Assembly: GCA_028281025.1 (NCBI GenBank)
Contig: JANQKR010000038.1
Coordinates: 1 to 64,000 of the forward strand
Direction of reading: 5' to 3'
Length of the DNA stretch: 64,000 nucleotides
Origin: Croceivirga sp.
Lineage (GTDB): Bacteria; Bacteroidota; Bacteroidia; Flavobacteriales; Flavobacteriaceae
Numbering within the stretch: the stretch's first letter is position 1; every line of letters begins with the position of its first letter. The notes under the pieces are model-generated. The model made no database searches and was not told the origin of the DNA. It was given only the letters and a program-made list of their open reading frames with translations. Below, piece after piece: positions 61,743 to 64,000 of the stretch. Made by a program: the position numbers and the translations under genes.

Positions 61743-62411
61743 TTAAAGGTTCTTAAAGTTGTTCTTAAGAAGTCCGTAGAATTCGTTTCGTGAATTCTCA
61801 TTGGTAAACTTTCCTCCGTACTCCACAGTGGTTGTAAAACTGTCCTTGTCCTTGATTCCCCTGGATGAAACACAAAGGTGTTTGGCGTGTACCATAACGA
61901 TGACATCATCGGTTTCCAAGGTTTCCTGCAAATCGTTCAGGATTTGTAAACAAAGACGCTCCTGGACTTGGGGTCTGTGGGCATAATAATCGACCAATCG
62001 GTTAATTTTTGACAATCCTACTACCTTATTTTTGGGAATGTATCCAATATGGGCATGACCAATAATGGGTAAAAAATGATGTTCACAGGACGAGTCGATG
62101 GTAATATCCTGTTCTACCAACATTTTTTGATAGCCGTATGTGTTTTCAAAAGTGGACAATTGGGGACGGTTATCGGGATTTAGTCCATAAAATAGTTCTT
62201 GGACATACATTTTTGCAAAACGGTAGGGTGTTCCCGAAAGACTGTCGTCATTGAGGTCCATCCCCAAAGTTTCCATTATTTTTTGAAAGTGATGTTGTAT
62301 GCGCTCAATCTTTTCCTTATCGCTGAGCAAAAAAGCATCTTCCCGCATTGGGGTTTCCAGGGAAGTGGCAATATGTTGATTCCCAAGGGTCTCTATTCTT
62401 TCAATATCCAT
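61743..62411 (-). CDS. folE: Second GTP cyclohydrolase I (putative metal-stress copy)
   Basis: A 222-residue class IA GTP cyclohydrolase. It has all hallmark blocks: SSCEHHFLPIIGHAHIGYI, VVGLSKINRLVDYYAHRPQVQERL, AKHLCVSSRG and FTTTVEYGGKF. Cys and His ligands are kept, so it is not the zinc-independent FolE2 (COG1469) type. It differs clearly from the folE at 58.0 kb (for example CVSSRG instead of CMMMRG). It is second in an operon with the MerC-type gene (16-bp gap), whose promoter overlaps a palindromic operator. Housekeeping function is covered by the other copy; a metal-limitation role is inferred. Confidence 0.92.
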   Translation of the reverse strand: MDIERIETLGNQHIATSLETPMREDAFLLSDKEKIERIQHHFQKIMETLGMDLNDDSLSGTPYRFAKMYVQELFYGLNPDNRPQLSTFENTYGYQKMLVEQDITIDSSCEHHFLPIIGHAHIGYIPKNKVVGLSKINRLVDYYAHRPQVQERLCLQILNDLQETLETDDVIVMVHAKHLCVSSRGIKDKDSFTTTVEYGGKFTNENSRNEFYGLLKNNFKNL

Positions 62412-62427
62412 AATGATCAATTAAGGT

Positions 62428-62847
62428 TTAGGCATTCAGCTTTTCGTCGGTACAGCACTGTTCGTGACCACAATTGCAGTACTTCCTATTGTACAGATGG
62501 AAGAAGACAAGGGCGATGGATGGAAAATATATGGCCTGTTCCGCTAAAGGAAATAGGTGGATTTTCTCATTTATAACAATAAGCGCCAAAAGTCCCCAAC
62601 TACCCCAAAGTAGGTTGCGCATCCATTTTTTGGAAGTGGTTTTGGCAGACCACCAAATGGCAAAAAAGGAAATGGCCAAAAAGACCAAATCCAGTATGCC
62701 CCACCATTGGGGATGCAATTCTCCGGCCCCTGCTATTCCTGCTTGGGCCACAAACAAAAAGGGAGTGACCACACAATGTACCAAACAAAGTGCACTGGCC
62801 AGGGCGCCAACGATATCGGATTTTGATGTCAATTGAAGGGTATTCAT
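62428..62847 (-). CDS. MerC-domain membrane protein with Cys/His-rich tail
   Basis: A 139-residue inner-membrane protein with four spans. The MerC-type core has ALCLVHCVVTPFLFV (Cys-x-x-His-Cys-like) in the first span and GILDLVFLAISFFAIWW later. The C-terminal tail NRKYCNCGHEQCCTDEKLNA is rich in Cys and His and looks metal-binding. MerC proteins bind or carry metal ions such as mercury; Bacteroidota MerC-like proteins are thought to concern zinc or other metals. It is the first gene of the divergent operon with the second folE. Confidence 0.88.
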   Translation of the reverse strand: MNTLQLTSKSDIVGALASALCLVHCVVTPFLFVAQAGIAGAGELHPQWWGILDLVFLAISFFAIWWSAKTTSKKWMRNLLWGSWGLLALIVINEKIHLFPLAEQAIYFPSIALVFFHLYNRKYCNCGHEQCCTDEKLNA

Positions 62848-62875
62848 ATGGTTTTATGACTTGCAAAATGAAATG

Positions 62876-62903
62876 CAAAAATAACTTAAAATCGCAAACG
62901 CAA
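62876..62903 (-). promoter_or_regulatory. MerC/folE operon promoter
   Basis: On the minus strand TTG (62903-62901), 17-bp spacer, TATTTTTG (62883-62876). The -33 TTG lies inside the palindrome at 62896-62916, so a bound regulator would block it. The MerC ATG is 29 bp downstream of the -7 box. Confidence 0.7.
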
Positions 62904-62916
62904 CTCAGTCGCATTT
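62896..62916. promoter_or_regulatory. Fur/Zur-type palindromic operator candidate
   Basis: AAACGCAACT, central C, AGTCGCATTT: a 10-1-10 imperfect palindrome (8 of 10 pairs match). It lies between the divergent MerC/folE operon and the ABC transporter operon. The size and the GCAACT half-site fit Fur-superfamily operators. Binding and identity of the regulator are not shown. Confidence 0.55.
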
Positions 62917-62927
62917 AAAATTCTTCT

Positions 62928-62935
62928 TAAGTTTG
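62928..62935 (+). promoter_or_regulatory. -7 element of the ABC transporter promoter
   Basis: TAAGTTTG, matching TAnnTTTG, ends 4 bp before the ATG at 62940. This implies a very short leader, or that the second ATG (62949) is the true start. The -33 region coincides with the palindromic operator. Confidence 0.5.
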
Positions 62936-62939
62936 TAAG

Positions 62940-63575
62940 ATGACACAAATGGTCAAAACGGAAGGACTTCAGTTTAAGTACCCGGGGGGACAGGCTTTTG
63001 AGTTTCCCAATATTATTTTGAATAGCCAGGAACATCTATTGGTGCTGGGGCCTTCTGGGGTTGGGAAGACCACTTTACTCCATTTACTTTCGGGAATATT
63101 ACCGGCCTCCAGTGGTTCCATTGTGATTAATGAAACTGAAATTACTGCTTTGGACCGAAAGGGTCTGGATTTATTTCGTGGCGCATATGTTGGGCTCATT
63201 TTTCAGCAATACCATTTCATAAAATCCTTGAACGTTGATGAAAACCTTAGGTTACGGCAGAACTTTCCCAAAAAAACCATGGATAAGGAGCGAAGGTTTG
63301 CCATTGCGGAACGATTGGGACTGACCCCATACCTCAAGAAAAAGGTAATGCAATTGAGTCAAGGACAGCAACAACGACTGTCCATAGCTTTGGGGTTGAT
63401 CCATCGACCCCAGGTAGTCTTTGCCGACGAACCCACCTCCAATTTGGATGATTTTAACTGTAATCAGGTTATAAATTTGTTAAAAGATGAGGCTGAATTA
63501 TGTGGGAGCAGTTTGGTCATTATAACCCACGACCAACGGGTTACCCAACATTTTTCAAATCAAATTGTGCTATGA
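62940..63575 (+). CDS. ABC transporter ATP-binding protein, MacB/LolD-like
   Basis: A 211-residue ABC ATPase. Walker A is GPSGVGKTT, the Q-loop region is LIFQQYHFIKSLNVDENL, the signature is LSQGQQQRLSIAL, and Walker B is VVFADEPTSNLDD. This is the type that energises FtsX-like permeases. It starts at ATG 62940 or 62949. Its stop overlaps the permease start by 4 nt (ATGA). It resembles in layout the Zur-regulated ABC pairs of proteobacterial Zrg-type zinc systems; this is inference. Confidence 0.88.
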   Translation: MTQMVKTEGLQFKYPGGQAFEFPNIILNSQEHLLVLGPSGVGKTTLLHLLSGILPASSGSIVINETEITALDRKGLDLFRGAYVGLIFQQYHFIKSLNVDENLRLRQNFPKKTMDKERRFAIAERLGLTPYLKKKVMQLSQGQQQRLSIALGLIHRPQVVFADEPTSNLDDFNCNQVINLLKDEAELCGSSLVIITHDQRVTQHFSNQIVL

Positions 63576-64000
63576 ACCTTTTGTATTTAGCCTATCGCAA
63601 CATGGTCTCAAAACCCTTGAATATGGTTTTGAGCCTGGTACTTTTGGTACTTAGCGTTTCCTTGGTCACTTTTGTCCTGCAGCTCGGTAAGCAACTGAAC
63701 GGACAAATGGACAAGAACATTACCCCAGTAGACATGGTCGTTGGGGCCAAAGGGAGCCCATTGCAGTTGGTGCTTTCCTCCGTTTTGCATATTGACGTAC
63801 CTACGGGTAACATTAAACTGAAGGAGGCGGAGTCCATTAAGAATCATCCCTTTGTGGGGTCTGCCATATCCGTTTCCTATGGGGATAACTACAAAGGGTA
63901 TCGCATTTTGGGTACGGAACCGGGTTATTTGGATAATTATGGTGTTGTTTTAAGCGCGGGAGGTTTATTTCAACAACCTTTTGAAATAGTGGCTGGGAAT
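63572..64000 (+). CDS. FtsX-like ABC transporter permease (partial, runs off window)
   Basis: The first 143 codons of a permease, open to the window end. It starts MNLLYLAYRNMVSKPLNMVL with one hydrophobic span (VLSLVLLVLSVSLVTFVLQL), followed by a periplasmic MacB-like domain opening with NITPVDMVVGAKGSPLQLVLSSVLHIDVPTGNI. The segment DMVVGAKGSPLQLVLSSV is like the DLIVGARSGSVQLLL element of proteobacterial permeases that occur in zinc-linked ABC operons. The start overlaps the ATPase stop by 4 nt. Confidence 0.85.
   Translation, partial: MNLLYLAYRNMVSKPLNMVLSLVLLVLSVSLVTFVLQLGKQLNGQMDKNITPVDMVVGAKGSPLQLVLSSVLHIDVPTGNIKLKEAESIKNHPFVGSAISVSYGDNYKGYRILGTEPGYLDNYGVVLSAGGLFQQPFEIVAGN

Noticed and set aside
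61743-62411. Reading the second folE as the zinc-independent FolE2 (COG1469)
   Set aside because: It has the CEHH and second Cys blocks of class IA enzymes.

Overview
The window is chromosomal DNA from a member of the Flavobacteriaceae (Bacteroidota), probably a marine Muricauda/Maribacter-type organism. The sequence signs are: Bacteroidota promoters (TTG, 17-21 bp, TAnnTTTG) in front of many genes, almost no Shine-Dalgarno sequences at start codons, a TonB-dependent receptor with an N-terminal carboxypeptidase-regulatory-like domain, BatA, DUF4834, DUF1508, TIGR02757 and DUF5694 family proteins, and many lipoproteins and signal peptides. No rRNA, tRNA, CRISPR array or intact transposase gene was seen. 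The closest things to mobile DNA are a MITE-like element of about 213 bp and several dispersed intergenic palindromic repeats.

Layout. 1-245 is a heptamer satellite that runs almost into ettA. 261-9.7 kb carries ettA, a metal-dependent hydrolase, a coiled-coil membrane protein, fumC, a TonB-dependent receptor pair and prfB with its programmed +1 frameshift. 9.7-18.8 kb has the MITE-like element, a zinc metalloprotease, threonine aldolase, YbaB, an oligopeptidase B-like enzyme, and two PLP enzymes (cysteine-synthase-like plus oxoamine-synthase-like) that I read as a candidate sulfonolipid (capnine) locus. 18.8-27.3 kb holds a fructosamine-kinase/acyltransferase-like pair, an outer-membrane channel-like protein and a surface-glycan module (YfhO-like protein, glycosyltransferase, flippase). 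27.6-33.7 kb has an exported protein with a protamine-like tail, a DUF5694 lipoprotein, four palindromic repeat units around an AHSA1-type gene, and uvrA. 34-39.5 kb has an ECF-type sigma factor with a structured leader, a 47-codon ORF, a cysteine-free endonuclease III, a Bcp peroxiredoxin and a PhnP-like phosphodiesterase.

38.8-43.1 kb is a minus-strand operon: BatA-domain protein, dihydroorotase homologue lacking its metal-ligand histidines, small membrane protein and serine esterase. 43-51 kb contains a glycosyltransferase 2, an SGNH hydrolase, an S10 peptidase / exported protein / CAT-like acetyltransferase operon, a Tat-exported Gfo/Idh/MocA oxidoreductase, an ankyrin protein and a polytopic membrane protein. 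51.8-57.3 kb has a PhoX-like lipoprotein with a collagen-like segment, a di-haem cytochrome c peroxidase, and a tightly coupled LolD-type ABC ATPase / CPBP protease / TIGR02757 operon. 57.4-61.7 kb has msrA-folE, a PhoD-like phosphatase and an aspartoacylase-family enzyme.

The most interesting block is 61.7-64.0 kb. A second GTP cyclohydrolase I gene and a MerC-type membrane protein with a Cys/His-rich tail form one operon, divergent from an ABC transporter (ATPase plus FtsX-like permease). An imperfect 10-1-10 palindrome sits between them and overlaps the -33 element of the MerC promoter. I read this as a metal-responsive (Zur/Fur-type, probably zinc-limitation) divergon. The regulator and metal are inferred, not shown.
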